From Modestobacter italicus (GTDB lineage: Bacteria > Actinomycetota > Actinomycetes > Mycobacteriales > Geodermatophilaceae): a stretch of DNA of 64,000 nt. Location of the stretch: NCBI RefSeq assembly GCF_000306785.1, contig NC_017955.1, positions 496,001 through 560,000 of the forward strand, given 5' to 3'. Position numbers and translations under genes: made by a program. The notes under the pieces are model-generated. The model saw only the letters and a list, made by a program, of their open reading frames with translations. It made no database searches and was not told the origin of the DNA. Within the stretch, counting starts at the first letter, position 1, and the number at the start of each line of letters is the position of its first letter. Of this stretch, positions 7,293 through 15,438 are shown one piece after another.

Positions 7293-7751
7293 ATGTCCCT
7301 CCCCGACAAGATGTTCGCGCCCGCCGGGGCCTCCTACCGGGTGCGCTACCTCGCGACCTGGGTGGCGATGGTCCCGAGCGCCTTCGTCGCGGTCGCCGGC
7401 TGGTTCGCCCCGGCCGCCGTCCCCGCCGGTCACCTGATGATCAGCCTGATCGGCGCGGCGATGTTCGCGTTCTGCGTCTGGGCCAACCGGCAGCTCCACC
7501 GGCGGATGCAGGCGGAGGACGCAGGAGAGCGACCGGCAACCGAGGCGCGCCCGACGTCCGACCGGGCCGAGGTCCGGACGCGCGCGGTGATGACCGTCGT
7601 CGGCGCGGGCCTCTTCGTGGCGGCGTTGGCGGTGGACCTGGGCGTGGTCATCACGGTCGTCGCTGCCGTGAGCACGGTGCTGTGCGCGGTCGGGACCTGG
7701 CAGGCGGCACGCCGGGTCAAGAAGTCCGAGCTGAACCAGGGCCCGCGGTGA
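7293..7751 (+). CDS. Four-helix membrane protein (152 aa)
   Basis: Start ATG at 7293, preceded by GAAGGA. Two hydrophobic helices lie near the N-terminus (about 20-65) and two form the C-terminal half (about 105-145), joined by a polar Glu/Ala/Arg linker. The C-terminus is basic. No family is recognised. Its TGA overlaps the GTG of the next gene (GTGA), indicating translational coupling. Confidence 0.65.
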   Translation: MSLPDKMFAPAGASYRVRYLATWVAMVPSAFVAVAGWFAPAAVPAGHLMISLIGAAMFAFCVWANRQLHRRMQAEDAGERPATEARPTSDRAEVRTRAVMTVVGAGLFVAALAVDLGVVITVVAAVSTVLCAVGTWQAARRVKKSELNQGPR

Positions 7752-7960
7752 CCGGGGCCGACGAGCCGTCGTGGACCACGGCCGCCAGCGTGGCGCTGAC
7801 CGTGGTCACGACGATCGTCGTCCTCGATCTCGTGGTGGACGGCGCCTGGGTCTGGGCTGTCACGATGTTCCTCGGATCCGTCGTGGTCGAGGTGTTGGTC
7901 CTGGCCGTCGCCAGCCGGCGGCGCAGGAGTCGGCAGCCACCGGCAGGAGTGAGTGGGTGA
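7748..7960 (+). CDS. Small two-helix membrane protein (70 aa)
   Basis: Begins at GTG overlapping the stop of the preceding membrane protein gene by four bases, which suggests the two products are made together and perhaps act together. Residues about 12-29 and 34-53 are hydrophobic, followed by an Arg-rich tail. Function unknown. Confidence 0.6.
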   Translation: MTGADEPSWTTAASVALTVVTTIVVLDLVVDGAWVWAVTMFLGSVVVEVLVLAVASRRRRSRQPPAGVSG

Positions 7961-7964
7961 GCGC

Positions 7965-8381
7965 TCAGTCGACGGAGACGTCGCCGAGGTCCAGCACGTC
8001 GTCCAGCGGCACGGCGCGGCCGTCGCCGTCCCTGTGGTCGTAGACCTCCAACTCGACGACCCGGCCGTGCATGACGTGCAGCACGACGTCCACCCGGCCG
8101 CGGGAAGTCGCGGACACGGCGAAGTGGTCGGGGCGGCCGGTGCCCGACAGCTGCACGATCCGCTCGGTCGGGATGGCCGGCTGCCCGCTGCACAGCCGCA
8201 CCGACGAGCACCCGCAGCGGCAGGTCGCGTCCACTACAACCGTCGCGACCTGGGCGTGCAGCATCGGCTCGTCGACCGCCGCGGCCAACGTGATGAGCAG
8301 TCGGCGCTCCTGCTCCGACGGCTCACGCGGTCGGTCGAGCTCCCGCCAGATGGGCTCGTCGACGGGCTGCGGAGGTGTCAC
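7965..8381 (-). CDS. Hypothetical protein with Cys-cluster motif (138 aa)
   Basis: Soluble protein with a CRCGCSSVRLC cluster at about residues 54-64, a potential metal-binding or structural turn, followed by beta-strand-like segments ending VVLHVMHGRVVELEVYDH. Small actinobacterial proteins with a C-x-C-G-C pattern of this kind are common but not characterised as far as I know. GTG start at 8381. It converges with the small membrane gene ending at 7960. Confidence 0.6.
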   Translation of the reverse strand: MTPPQPVDEPIWRELDRPREPSEQERRLLITLAAAVDEPMLHAQVATVVVDATCRCGCSSVRLCSGQPAIPTERIVQLSGTGRPDHFAVSATSRGRVDVVLHVMHGRVVELEVYDHRDGDGRAVPLDDVLDLGDVSVD

Positions 8382-8423
8382 GGCACCAGTCTGGCCAGCG
8401 CGACCAGCGGTTTCCCGGGCCGG

Positions 8424-8597
8424 TCAGCCACGGCCGGCGTCGTCCTGCCCCGGAGCTGCGACCCCGGGCCGACCGTCGGTGCGCCGGCGCTTCCGCCGGG
8501 CCGCAGGGCGCGGCACCCGAGACTGCGCCTCCTCGGCCAGCTGCCGGGCCGCGGTGACAGAGGCGGACTCGACCTCGTCCCCGGCCCGGGCGCGCAT
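8424..8597 (-). CDS. Small basic protein at the end of the PadR/ABC operon (57 aa)
   Basis: ATG at 8597 overlaps the TGA of the ABC permease gene by one base (TGATG), so it is translationally coupled as the fourth gene of the operon. The product is hydrophilic, with an Ala/Glu helix followed by an Arg/Lys-rich stretch and a Gly/Asp tail. No family is recognised; the coupling is the main reason to accept it. Confidence 0.45.
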   Translation of the reverse strand: MRARAGDEVESASVTAARQLAEEAQSRVPRPAARRKRRRTDGRPGVAAPGQDDAGRG

Positions 8598-9937
8598 CAG
8601 GCCACCCGCAGGGACGACGGCGCGGCGGCGCGGGTGAGCTGCGGGCGCAGCGCCCGGGTGACGCCGGCCGTCAGCGCCCGGGCGAACAGCAGCGCGAGCG
8701 CGATGGTCAGCAGCACCGTGCCGAGCGCGATCGGTGACTGCGCGCCCAGGGCGTAGAGGCTGCCGAGCAGGACCCCGGCCATCAGCGGCCCGGTCGTCAC
8801 GACGGCCAGCCGGCGGCGCTGCACCTGCTCGAGCACCGCCGGGTCGGCACCCAACGCGGCGGTCGACGCCACCGCGCGGCGGGTGGTCACCAGGTCGTCG
8901 GTGGCCGCCAGGGCCAGGGAGACCGCCGCCGCCAGCACCGCGAGGACGCCGGCCAGCACGGCGAAGAGGACGCCGGGCAGCGACTCGGTGAGCGAGTGCT
9001 GCGGCTCCAACAGTTGGCCGGTCAGGCCGCCGACCACGCCGAGCGCGAGACCGGCGACGCAGGTGGTGCCCGCCGTCCGTCCGGCCGGCCCGGCCAGCGT
9101 GCGCAGACCGCCGGCGGCGAGCACGTCGACCGCCGTCCCCGAGCGGGCCAGCCGGCGCGCCCGGGCGCTGACCCACAGCGAGCCGGTCGACAGCAGGCCC
9201 AGCGACAGGACGACGAGCGCAGCGCAGGTGAGGGTGGTCGCGATGCCAGGCCGGGAGGTGTCCCGGGGCGCGGCCACGACCGCGACCAGGGCGGCTATGC
9301 CGACCGCCACGGCCAGCAACCGCGGCCAGGCCCGCACCGGACGACGCCGCCGCGGTGCGGCCGCGAGCGCGCCGGCGGCACCGCCGACCAGCGTGGTCAG
9401 CGCGGCGACCACCAGCCAGGCGACGCCGTCCAGCGGCGACAGGCCGGGCAGCAGCTGAGCGCTGGGCGGCGCGGCGACGTGCAGCAGGAGCCAGAGCGTG
9501 AGGTAGACGCCACCGGCGAGCAGCCCGCCGAGGAACCCGGCGACCGCCGGTTCGACCACCGCCACCCGGCGCAGGTCGGCGGGGGCGGCGCCGCTGATCC
9601 GCAGCGCCTCGTGCACGGCGGCCCGCCGGGCGCTGCCGGTGGTCACCGCCTGCCAGCTCAGCGCCAGCGCCGGGAGCACCAGCAGCAGGAGACCGGTGAG
9701 CACGCCCGGCCGGAGCCCCGCCTGGACGACGAGCGACGAGTAGCCGCCCGGCGGGGTGAGGTAGGCGATGCCGCCGTCCGGCAGGTACTCGACCTGCTGG
9801 CCCGGCACCCGGAGCACGGCGGCCGCAGCGATGAGCAGCCCCCCGCCGGTGGCGCTGCCGCCGGCGACGAGCAGGGCGCGGGAGCGGCCGGACGACGTGC
9901 GGGGACGACCGATCAGCCAGGCGGTCGCGGTGTTCAC
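8597..9937 (-). CDS. ABC transporter permease, FtsX/MacB-like
   Basis: 446 residues with roughly ten hydrophobic segments and two poorly conserved halves, as in long FtsX-family permeases. The gene follows the ATPase gene with a GTGA overlap (9934-9937), so the two form one transporter. Such systems in actinobacteria move lipids or antimicrobial compounds or sense them; the substrate is not evident here. Regulated together with the upstream PadR gene. GTG start at 9937. Confidence 0.75.
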   Translation of the reverse strand: MNTATAWLIGRPRTSSGRSRALLVAGGSATGGGLLIAAAAVLRVPGQQVEYLPDGGIAYLTPPGGYSSLVVQAGLRPGVLTGLLLLVLPALALSWQAVTTGSARRAAVHEALRISGAAPADLRRVAVVEPAVAGFLGGLLAGGVYLTLWLLLHVAAPPSAQLLPGLSPLDGVAWLVVAALTTLVGGAAGALAAAPRRRRPVRAWPRLLAVAVGIAALVAVVAAPRDTSRPGIATTLTCAALVVLSLGLLSTGSLWVSARARRLARSGTAVDVLAAGGLRTLAGPAGRTAGTTCVAGLALGVVGGLTGQLLEPQHSLTESLPGVLFAVLAGVLAVLAAAVSLALAATDDLVTTRRAVASTAALGADPAVLEQVQRRRLAVVTTGPLMAGVLLGSLYALGAQSPIALGTVLLTIALALLFARALTAGVTRALRPQLTRAAAPSSLRVA

Positions 9938-10614
9938 GAGAGGGCCACCTCGTGCTCGATGACGCCGCCGCGGAGCCGGACCTCGCGGTCGGCGCGGGCG
10001 GCGACGATGTTGTCGTGGGTGACCAGCAGGACCGCTCCGCCGGCGCTCACGGTGCTGCTGAGCATCAGGTCCAGCAGCGCGCGACCCGACCGGGTGTCCA
10101 GGCTGGCGGTGGGCTCGTCGGCCAGCAGCAGCGCCGGCCCGTGCACCAGGGCGCGGGCGGCGGCGGCGAGCTGCGCCTGACCCCCGGAGAGCTGGGCCGG
10201 CAGGGTGTCCGGGCCGATGGCCAGGCCGACGCGGTCCAGCCAGCCGGCGGCCGCCGCCCGGGCGTCGTCCGCGGGGTGGCCCTCCAGCAGCAGCGGCAGG
10301 GCCACGTTGTCCAGCACCGGGAGGTCGGGCACCAGCTGGCCGAACTGCAGCACCAGGCCCACCGAGCGCCGGCGCACCACCGCGCGGGCGGTGTCGTCGG
10401 CGCCGGAGAGCTCGCTGCCGGCGACGACGACCCGTCCGGTCTGCGCACGGAGCACCCCGGCGGCGAGCAGCAGCAGGGTGGACTTGCCGCAGCCGCTGGG
10501 GCCGGTCACCGCGACGACCTCACCCGGCGCCACGGACAAGGTGGCGTCGCGCAGCGCCTGGGTGCGGCCGTAGGAGTGGCTGACCCCGGACAGGGTGAGC
10601 ACGGTCGAGCTCAT
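9934..10614 (-). CDS. ABC transporter ATP-binding protein, LolD/MacB type
   Basis: 226-residue nucleotide-binding subunit. Walker A GPSGCGKS is at 38-45, the Q-loop near LQFGQ (89-93), the signature LSGGQ at 142-146, Walker B LLLADEP at 162-168, and the switch His in VTHD near the C-terminus. It couples ATP hydrolysis to the FtsX-like permease encoded immediately downstream. Its ATG overlaps the stop of the PadR gene by four bases (ATGA), making a three-gene coupled operon. Confidence 0.9.
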   Translation of the reverse strand: MSSTVLTLSGVSHSYGRTQALRDATLSVAPGEVVAVTGPSGCGKSTLLLLAAGVLRAQTGRVVVAGSELSGADDTARAVVRRRSVGLVLQFGQLVPDLPVLDNVALPLLLEGHPADDARAAAAGWLDRVGLAIGPDTLPAQLSGGQAQLAAAARALVHGPALLLADEPTASLDTRSGRALLDLMLSSTVSAGGAVLLVTHDNIVAARADREVRLRGGVIEHEVALS

Positions 10615-11144
10615 GAGCTGGTCCTCTCAGGCGGGACGGGGGAGGAGCGGAGGAGTTCGGTGGCCAGGTCCAGCCAGCGGAGGTCGGCGTCCAGGTGGGC
10701 GATCAGGTGCTCGCGGACCAGCCGCTCGGCCGGGCCCGCGCCGGGCGGCACCTGGCCGAGCTCCCGCATCCGGCACAGGTGCGTGGCGCGCTGGCGGGCG
10801 ACGTGCCCCTGGACGTCGATGCCGGTGTGCAGCGCGGCGATCGTCTTGCGGACGATTTCCTCCGCGCCGGTCCCGGTCGGCGGCGCGGGCTCGGCCAGCC
10901 ACGCCTGCAGCCGCTCGTTGCCGGCGTCGGTGAGGGCGTAGACGGTGCGCTCGGGGCCGCCGTCGACCCGGGTCTCGACCACCTCGGCCAGCCCGTCCCG
11001 CTGCAGCCGCGCCAGGGTCGCGTAGACCTGGCCGAACGGCAGCGGCCGGCTGTCCGGGAACCACGCGTCGTGCTCCTGCTTGATGTCGTAGCCGTGGCGT
11101 GGCGCTCCCGCCAGGAGCGCGAGATGGAGTTCGGTCAGCGACAT
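10611..11144 (-). CDS. PadR-family transcriptional regulator
   Basis: Winged-helix protein of 177 residues. The N-terminal part has the PadR pattern: helix, GYDIKQ, then PFGQVYATLARLQRDGLAE with a wing ending ERTVYALTDAG. The C-terminal half is helical and probably mediates dimerisation (PadR C-terminal, AphA-like). As the first gene of an operon with an ABC ATPase and permease it most likely represses its own operon until a ligand is bound. A dyad at 11151-11171 lies directly upstream of the ATG. Confidence 0.88.
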   Translation of the reverse strand: MSLTELHLALLAGAPRHGYDIKQEHDAWFPDSRPLPFGQVYATLARLQRDGLAEVVETRVDGGPERTVYALTDAGNERLQAWLAEPAPPTGTGAEEIVRKTIAALHTGIDVQGHVARQRATHLCRMRELGQVPPGAGPAERLVREHLIAHLDADLRWLDLATELLRSSPVPPERTSS

Positions 11145-11150
11145 GCGTGA

Positions 11151-11171
11151 TGTCTACACGACGAGTACACA
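11151..11171. promoter_or_regulatory. Dyad upstream of padR gene, candidate PadR operator
   Basis: TGTCTAC-N7-GTACACA is a 7+7 inverted repeat with one mismatch pair, placed six bases upstream of the PadR ATG. Its position, spanning the likely promoter or ribosome binding region, and TAC/GTA half-sites fit autoregulation by a PadR dimer. Inferred from symmetry only. Confidence 0.4.
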
Positions 11172-11213
11172 CTTGATGAGTAGTGACGCGACGGCGTGTC
11201 TGTCAGCTGGTGG

Positions 11214-11525
11214 CTACTGCTCCGCGGCCGCTGGGATGCGGCGGTTGTGCCGGGTCACGACGAGTGCCTGCACGGCGAAGGAGACAACCCCAGTGCCGAG
11301 GTAGTAGAGCGACCAGGTCGGACCGTCACCGGAGAGCCCGCGGCTGCCGTAGCCCAGCAGGACGAGGGCCGGGAAGAGGGCGCCCATGGACCACCACGGC
11401 GGCCGCACCTCGCCGACGCCGATCAGCGGTACCCGTCGGCCGCCCGCCCGGCGGAGGGTCAGCCACGTCGGGACGGCGAGCAGCAGGGCGGCACCGGCCA
11501 GGTCCAGCAACCACAGCCAGGTCAC
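11214..11525 (-). CDS. Small membrane protein (103 aa)
   Basis: Three hydrophobic segments (about 4-24, 47-64 and 70-90) with Arg-rich connecting loops. It begins four bases after the stop of the squalene-cyclase-like gene and is probably cotranscribed with it. No recognised family. Confidence 0.65.
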   Translation of the reverse strand: MTWLWLLDLAGAALLLAVPTWLTLRRAGGRRVPLIGVGEVRPPWWSMGALFPALVLLGYGSRGLSGDGPTWSLYYLGTGVVSFAVQALVVTRHNRRIPAAAEQ

Positions 11526-11529
11526 CGCC

Positions 11530-12471
11530 TCAGCCGACCTGTCCGTCGTACCAGCGCAGCACCCGCAGGGCGCGCAGGGTGTTCCAGCGGCTGGGCCGGC
11601 CGTCGCCGTCCTCGAGCGGGAAGTGCACGGCGCCGGCGTACGTGTCCTCCAGCAGCCACCTACCGTCGGGCTGCTGCTTGCCGCGCACCACCGCGACCGC
11701 CTCGGCCAGCCGCTCGTCCGGGCTGCCGCCGGCGACCCGGAAGTGCTCCAGCCCGCGCAGGACGTCGTGGTGCCACTGCGGCGGGAACGAGAGCTGCAGG
11801 TAGCCGTCCTGCGCGGGCCCGCCGGTGTTCTTCCGGCGGAACAGCGACCGCTCCAGCAGGTACTCCTCGCCGCGGCGCCGGGCGGCCGTGGTCTGCCGGG
11901 TGCCGTGACCGGCCTGCTCGTGCGCGAGCAGCCCCTCGATCACGTTGATCGTCGAGTCGAACGACGAGCGGGTGGAGCCGTGCTCGGTCCAGCAGTTCCA
12001 GCCGCCGTCATCGAGCTGGTCGGCGAGCAGCCGCTGGACGACGGCCTCGACGTCCTCACCGAAGTAGGCGCCGAGCGCGACGACGCGGCCGTTGATGCAC
12101 GCCTCCACCTCGCCGGCGAAGAACGGTGCGCCGTCGTACTCCCAGCGGCAGTTCTCCCGGACCAGCGCGACAGTTTCCCGGGCCGGCTCCGACGCCGGGT
12201 CCAGCCCGAACTCGCGGAGCAGCGCCAGGGTGGGCAGCGTCGGCGTCCAGGGCTGGCCGCCCTCGCCGTCCCAACCGGACGCCGGGAAGCACGCGCCGCC
12301 GGCCCACTGACCGTCCGGGTCGCGGAGCGCCAGCAGCCGCGCGCCCCAGCCCTCGGCGGCCACCCGTGCCCGCTCGGCGGCCACGGCGTCCGCCGGTGCG
12401 TCGGTCAGGTCCCGCAGCACCTGCCAGCGGATCGCCGGGGCGGAGTCGAGCAGCCAGTCGAGCACCGTCAT
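11530..12471 (-). CDS. Prenyltransferase/squalene-oxidase-repeat (alpha-toroid) protein
   Basis: 313 residues beginning MTVLDWLLDSAPAIRWQVLR. Repeated helix pairs with DPDGQW, LLADQLDDGGWNCW and KQQPDGRWLLED resemble the QW-like motifs of terpenoid-cyclase and prenyltransferase beta-subunit toroids. Single-domain proteins of this type are often annotated as squalene cyclase-like but lack the full cyclase length (over 600 residues) and the DxDD motif, so cyclase activity is unlikely. Start ATG at 12471. Coupled to a small membrane protein downstream. Confidence 0.7.
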   Translation of the reverse strand: MTVLDWLLDSAPAIRWQVLRDLTDAPADAVAAERARVAAEGWGARLLALRDPDGQWAGGACFPASGWDGEGGQPWTPTLPTLALLREFGLDPASEPARETVALVRENCRWEYDGAPFFAGEVEACINGRVVALGAYFGEDVEAVVQRLLADQLDDGGWNCWTEHGSTRSSFDSTINVIEGLLAHEQAGHGTRQTTAARRRGEEYLLERSLFRRKNTGGPAQDGYLQLSFPPQWHHDVLRGLEHFRVAGGSPDERLAEAVAVVRGKQQPDGRWLLEDTYAGAVHFPLEDGDGRPSRWNTLRALRVLRWYDGQVG

Positions 12472-12516
12472 GCCGCGGAACCTAGTGACCCGGCGCCCGC
12501 CGTGGGACGGTGAGCC

Positions 12517-12744
12517 GTGGCCTGGCCGTGGCGTCGTCCCCGGGGCTGGCCGGCCTCCCCGCCGCCGACCGTCGCGCCCGACGGCCCGCCGCGGTTCGAG
12601 TGCGCCCGCTGCGCGCACCCCACCGACCTGCACCCACGCCCCGACCGGACGGACCTGACGTCGTGTGCCCAGTGCGTGGCCGAGGAGGACCTGGGCCAGC
12701 GGGACGAGGCCGACATCTGCAGGCTGCGCTACCCGCGGCCGTGA
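12517..12744 (+). CDS. Small zinc-ribbon-like protein (75 aa)
   Basis: Starts GTG at 12517 with MAWPWRRPRGW, followed by CARC at about residues 29-32 and CAQC at about 50-53. Four Cys in two CxxC pairs some 20 residues apart are the classic layout for a zinc ribbon. No family is named. It is divergent from the squalene-like gene and overlaps the end of the PHP gene by 16 bp. Confidence 0.6.
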   Translation: MAWPWRRPRGWPASPPPTVAPDGPPRFECARCAHPTDLHPRPDRTDLTSCAQCVAEEDLGQRDEADICRLRYPRP

Positions 12745-13784
12745 GTGCGCGCCAGCAGCTGCTCCGCCGTCCCGGTGTTGATCACCCGGTCGGCCGGGAC
12801 GCCGCACTCCACCGCCCGCACGCAGCCGTTGTCCTGCCAGTCCAGCTGACCGGGGGCGTGCGCGTCGGTGTCGATGGCGAAGTTGCAGCCCAGCTCGACG
12901 GCCTGGCTGAGCAGCCGGCGCGGTGGGTCCAGCCGCTCGGGGCGGGAGTTGATCTCCACCGCCGTCCCGTTCTCGACGCAGGCCCGGAAGACGGCGTCGG
13001 CGTCGAAGTCGCTCTCCGGCCGCGGCTTCTGCGTGCCGTTGCGCTGCTGGCGGCCGATCACCAGCCGGCCGGTGCAGTGACCCAGGACGTCGGTGTGCGG
13101 GTTGGCGACGGCGGCGAGCATCCGCTCGGTCATCGCCGCTCTCGGTGCCCGCAGCTCGGAGTGGACGCTGGCCACGACGACGTCCAGCCGGCCGAGCAGC
13201 TCGTCGGTCTGGTCCAGCGAGCCGTCGACGTTGATGTCGCACTCGATGCCGGTGAGGATCCGGAAGGGCGCCAGCTCGTCGTTCAGCGCCGCGACGACGT
13301 CCAGCTGCTGCTCCAGGCGCTGCGGGCTCAGCCCGTTGGCGACGGTCAGGCGGGGGGAGTGGTCGGTGAGCGCCAGGTACTCGTGGCCGATGGAGATCGC
13401 CGCCTCGGCCATCTCGCGGATCGGGCTGCCGCCGTCGGACCAGTCCGAGTGCGCGTGCAGGTCGCCCTTGAGGGCGGCGCGCAGGGCGGCGGCGTCGTCG
13501 GCGAGCGGGGTCAGCTCGGCGTAGGTCTCCTCGAGCTTGGCGAGGTACTCCGGGACCTCGCCGCGGTGCGCCTCGACGACCACGGCCGCGGTCTTGTCAC
13601 CGACGCCCTTGAGGTCCTTGAGCGTCTTGGTGCGCACCCGGCGGTCGAGCTCGGCGTCGTCCAGGCCGGCGACGACGGTGGCCGCCGTCCGGAAGGCCTT
13701 GACCCGGTAGGACGGCTCGCGGGCGCGCTCCAGGAGGAAGGCGATCCTCCGGAGCGCGCCCGCAGGCGTGAGCGGTGCCGTCAT
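12729..13784 (-). CDS. PHP-domain phosphoesterase with helix-hairpin-helix N-terminus
   Basis: 351 residues. The N-terminal region has a helix-hairpin-helix (TLKDLKGVGDKTAAVVVEA, about 54-72), as in the DNA-binding part of PolX. The C-terminal PHP domain has the metal ligands HAH (110-112), DH (141-142), E181, H208, H236 and DTDAH (305-309). The layout equals the C-terminal half of bacterial DNA polymerase X without its polymerase domain, so it may be a nuclease or phosphatase linked to repair; substrate unknown. Start ATG at 13784. Confidence 0.85.
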   Translation of the reverse strand: MTAPLTPAGALRRIAFLLERAREPSYRVKAFRTAATVVAGLDDAELDRRVRTKTLKDLKGVGDKTAAVVVEAHRGEVPEYLAKLEETYAELTPLADDAAALRAALKGDLHAHSDWSDGGSPIREMAEAAISIGHEYLALTDHSPRLTVANGLSPQRLEQQLDVVAALNDELAPFRILTGIECDINVDGSLDQTDELLGRLDVVVASVHSELRAPRAAMTERMLAAVANPHTDVLGHCTGRLVIGRQQRNGTQKPRPESDFDADAVFRACVENGTAVEINSRPERLDPPRRLLSQAVELGCNFAIDTDAHAPGQLDWQDNGCVRAVECGVPADRVINTGTAEQLLARTHGRG

Positions 13785-13794
13785 GCTGCCCAGG

Positions 13795-14343
13795 TCAGGA
13801 CTTGAGCTTCTTGGCCTGCTTGGCGGCGCGCTTCTGCGCCTTGGCGGCCTTCTTGGAGGCCCGCTCGTAGCTGGCCTCGGCGGCGGCAGCGGCGGCGCCG
13901 GCGGTCTTCCGCGCGCGCCAGCCGACCGACGGCTTGCCCTCGGTGTCGACGGCGGCCAGCAGCAGCCCGCCGAGCATGCCGGTGTTCTTCAGGAAGTTGC
14001 TGGTCTGGCCGAAGCGCTCCTTCGGGTCCTCGTGCTCCCAGAAGCGGTGACCGGCGAAGGTGGTGGGGACCAGCGAGGTGGCGAGCGCGAGCGCGGAGAA
14101 GCGGGGGAACTTGCCCAGCGCGAGCAGGGTGCCGGCGCCGACGTGCACGCCGGCGTTGACCTTCACCCACTGCTCGACGTCGTGCGAGACCTCGATCGGC
14201 AGCTGCTTGTCGGCGATCTCGGTGAGCTGCTCGACGATCGGCGCGGCGCCAGGGACGCGGCTCTGCGGGTTCCGGAGGGTCTGGATCCCGCCGTAGATGA
14301 ACGTGGAGGCGAGCATGGGCCGTGCGATCCGGCGGACCAACAT
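13795..14343 (-). CDS. DoxX-family membrane protein
   Basis: 182 residues with four hydrophobic segments typical of DoxX. Landmarks are the N-terminal RPMLASTFIYGGIQTLRNP, VKVNAGVHVGAGTLLALGKF and the loop containing FWEHEDPKER and FLKNTGMLGG. A Lys/Ala-rich cytoplasmic tail of about 35 residues is a common actinobacterial addition. DoxX proteins have been linked to membrane redox and oxidative stress complexes, but this member's role is unknown. It lies ten bases downstream of nothing on its own strand except the PHP gene that follows it, so the pair may be cotranscribed. Confidence 0.8.
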   Translation of the reverse strand: MLVRRIARPMLASTFIYGGIQTLRNPQSRVPGAAPIVEQLTEIADKQLPIEVSHDVEQWVKVNAGVHVGAGTLLALGKFPRFSALALATSLVPTTFAGHRFWEHEDPKERFGQTSNFLKNTGMLGGLLLAAVDTEGKPSVGWRARKTAGAAAAAAEASYERASKKAAKAQKRAAKQAKKLKS

Positions 14344-14464
14344 TCTGGAGACCTCTTCCCATCGGTGACGTCAGCAGGAACCTGCCCTGGTCAGTGCCAG
14401 GACAACCCTGCCTTGCGACCGTAGTGAGAAGCGACCCCTGCCGCCGCGCGAACTGGCGCGGGGG

Positions 14465-14638
14465 TCAGATGGCGGTGCGGACGCCCAGGACGTCGTCGAC
14501 GGTGAGGTCCTGGGGGAGGCCGGCCAGGTGGTCGGTGAAGGGGGCCCGCCGGTCGGCCACCCGGATGCCCGCGCTGATGATGAGGGCGGCACCGACGGCG
14601 AGGGTGAACCAGACGGCGACGACCACGACAGCGAACAT
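14465..14638 (-). CDS. Small single-pass membrane protein (57 aa)
   Basis: Preceded by an excellent ribosome binding site (AAAGGAG, 5 bases before the ATG at 14638). MFAVVVVAVWFTLAVGAALI forms an N-terminal helix, and the cytoplasmic part ends DDVLGVRTAI. Codon usage is strongly coding. No family recognised. The gene shares a divergent upstream region with the membrane protein at 14788, where inverted repeats are present. Confidence 0.7.
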   Translation of the reverse strand: MFAVVVVAVWFTLAVGAALIISAGIRVADRRAPFTDHLAGLPQDLTVDDVLGVRTAI

Positions 14639-14668
14639 GGCTCCTTTCTAGCGGCGAAGGCTTGGTGT

Positions 14669-14760
14669 CAACCAGATGTTCCATGGGCGGAACCTGACAA
14701 AGCCTCCAGAGACTCCTTGGGTCATCGCGCAGGGATCGTCGTGGTGGCGACATCTGGTTG
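14669..14760. promoter_or_regulatory. Divergent promoter region with paired inverted repeats
   Basis: CAACCAGATGT (14669-14679) is repeated in inverted orientation as ACATCTGGTTG (14750-14760), 70 bases apart, one arm near each divergent gene start. A second dyad GTTCC-N6-GGAAC lies at 14678-14693. A TTGACA-like hexamer (inverted, around 14665-14670) overlaps the left arm and could be the -35 box for the leftward gene. Suggests coordinated control by a shared regulator. Confidence 0.45.
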
Positions 14761-14787
14761 TCACAGGTTGGACGGGATGATGGGCGA

Positions 14788-15438
14788 GTGACCACGGAGG
14801 AGCTCGACGCGGCTCCCGCCGTCCGGGGCCGGTGGGTGCTCGCGCTGGCACTGGTCGGCGCGCTGGTGTTCACCATCGGGTTCGTCGTCGAGCTGCGCTG
14901 CGCGGTCGGGTCGTGCCCCGATCCGACGGTCCGCCGACTGTTCCGGCTCGACGCCCTGGGCGCGCTGCCGCGGCTGTTCACCACCGGCCTGTTCCTGGCG
15001 GTGGCGGTGCTCGCCGCGCTGGCGGCGCTGCGGTCGGCCGGCCGGGCGCGGTGGTGGTGGGCCGGGGTGGTCGCCGGGGGAGCCGCGCTGACGGTGGCCA
15101 AGGCGGTGAGCTCGCACTCGGCGCTGGAGCGGGACGACGGGCGCCTCGCCACCCTGATCGGTGCGCTGCTGGTGACGGCGATCGGGCTGTCGCTGCTGCG
15201 GTGGGCCGGTCGCGCGTGGTCGGTGCCCGGGACGACGCCGATCGTGGTGGCGCTGGGTCTCTACGCGGCTGCGGCGATCGGGCTGGACCAGATCACCATG
15301 GCCGTCGCCCGGCTGCACCACCCGTGGGTCGCGCTGGCGATTGCGACGTTCGTGGAGGAGGGCGGCGAGGCGGTGACCGCGCTGGTGCTGCTGGTGGTCG
15401 TGTCCCGCTGGGTGCCGCGCCGCCGCTCTCAGTCGTAG
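14788..15438 (+). CDS. Six-helix membrane protein, paralogue of the protein encoded at 1994
   Basis: 216 residues with about six hydrophobic helices. It shares with the protein encoded at 1994 PRLF-helix (61-64), a helix ending with Lys (105), GLYAAAAIGL (157-166) and ATFVEEGGEA (186-195). The N-terminal MAWW helix of the paralogue is absent. The double Glu at a helix boundary and the conserved Lys are the most striking shared polar residues. Family not recognised. Start GTG at 14788; it converges with and overlaps the PKD-type gene by 10 bp. Confidence 0.75.
   Translation: MTTEELDAAPAVRGRWVLALALVGALVFTIGFVVELRCAVGSCPDPTVRRLFRLDALGALPRLFTTGLFLAVAVLAALAALRSAGRARWWWAGVVAGGAALTVAKAVSSHSALERDDGRLATLIGALLVTAIGLSLLRWAGRAWSVPGTTPIVVALGLYAAAAIGLDQITMAVARLHHPWVALAIATFVEEGGEAVTALVLLVVVSRWVPRRRSQS

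Noticed and set aside
11530..12471. True squalene-hopene cyclase
   Set aside because: Half the normal length and no DxDD catalytic motif; only the toroid repeats are present.
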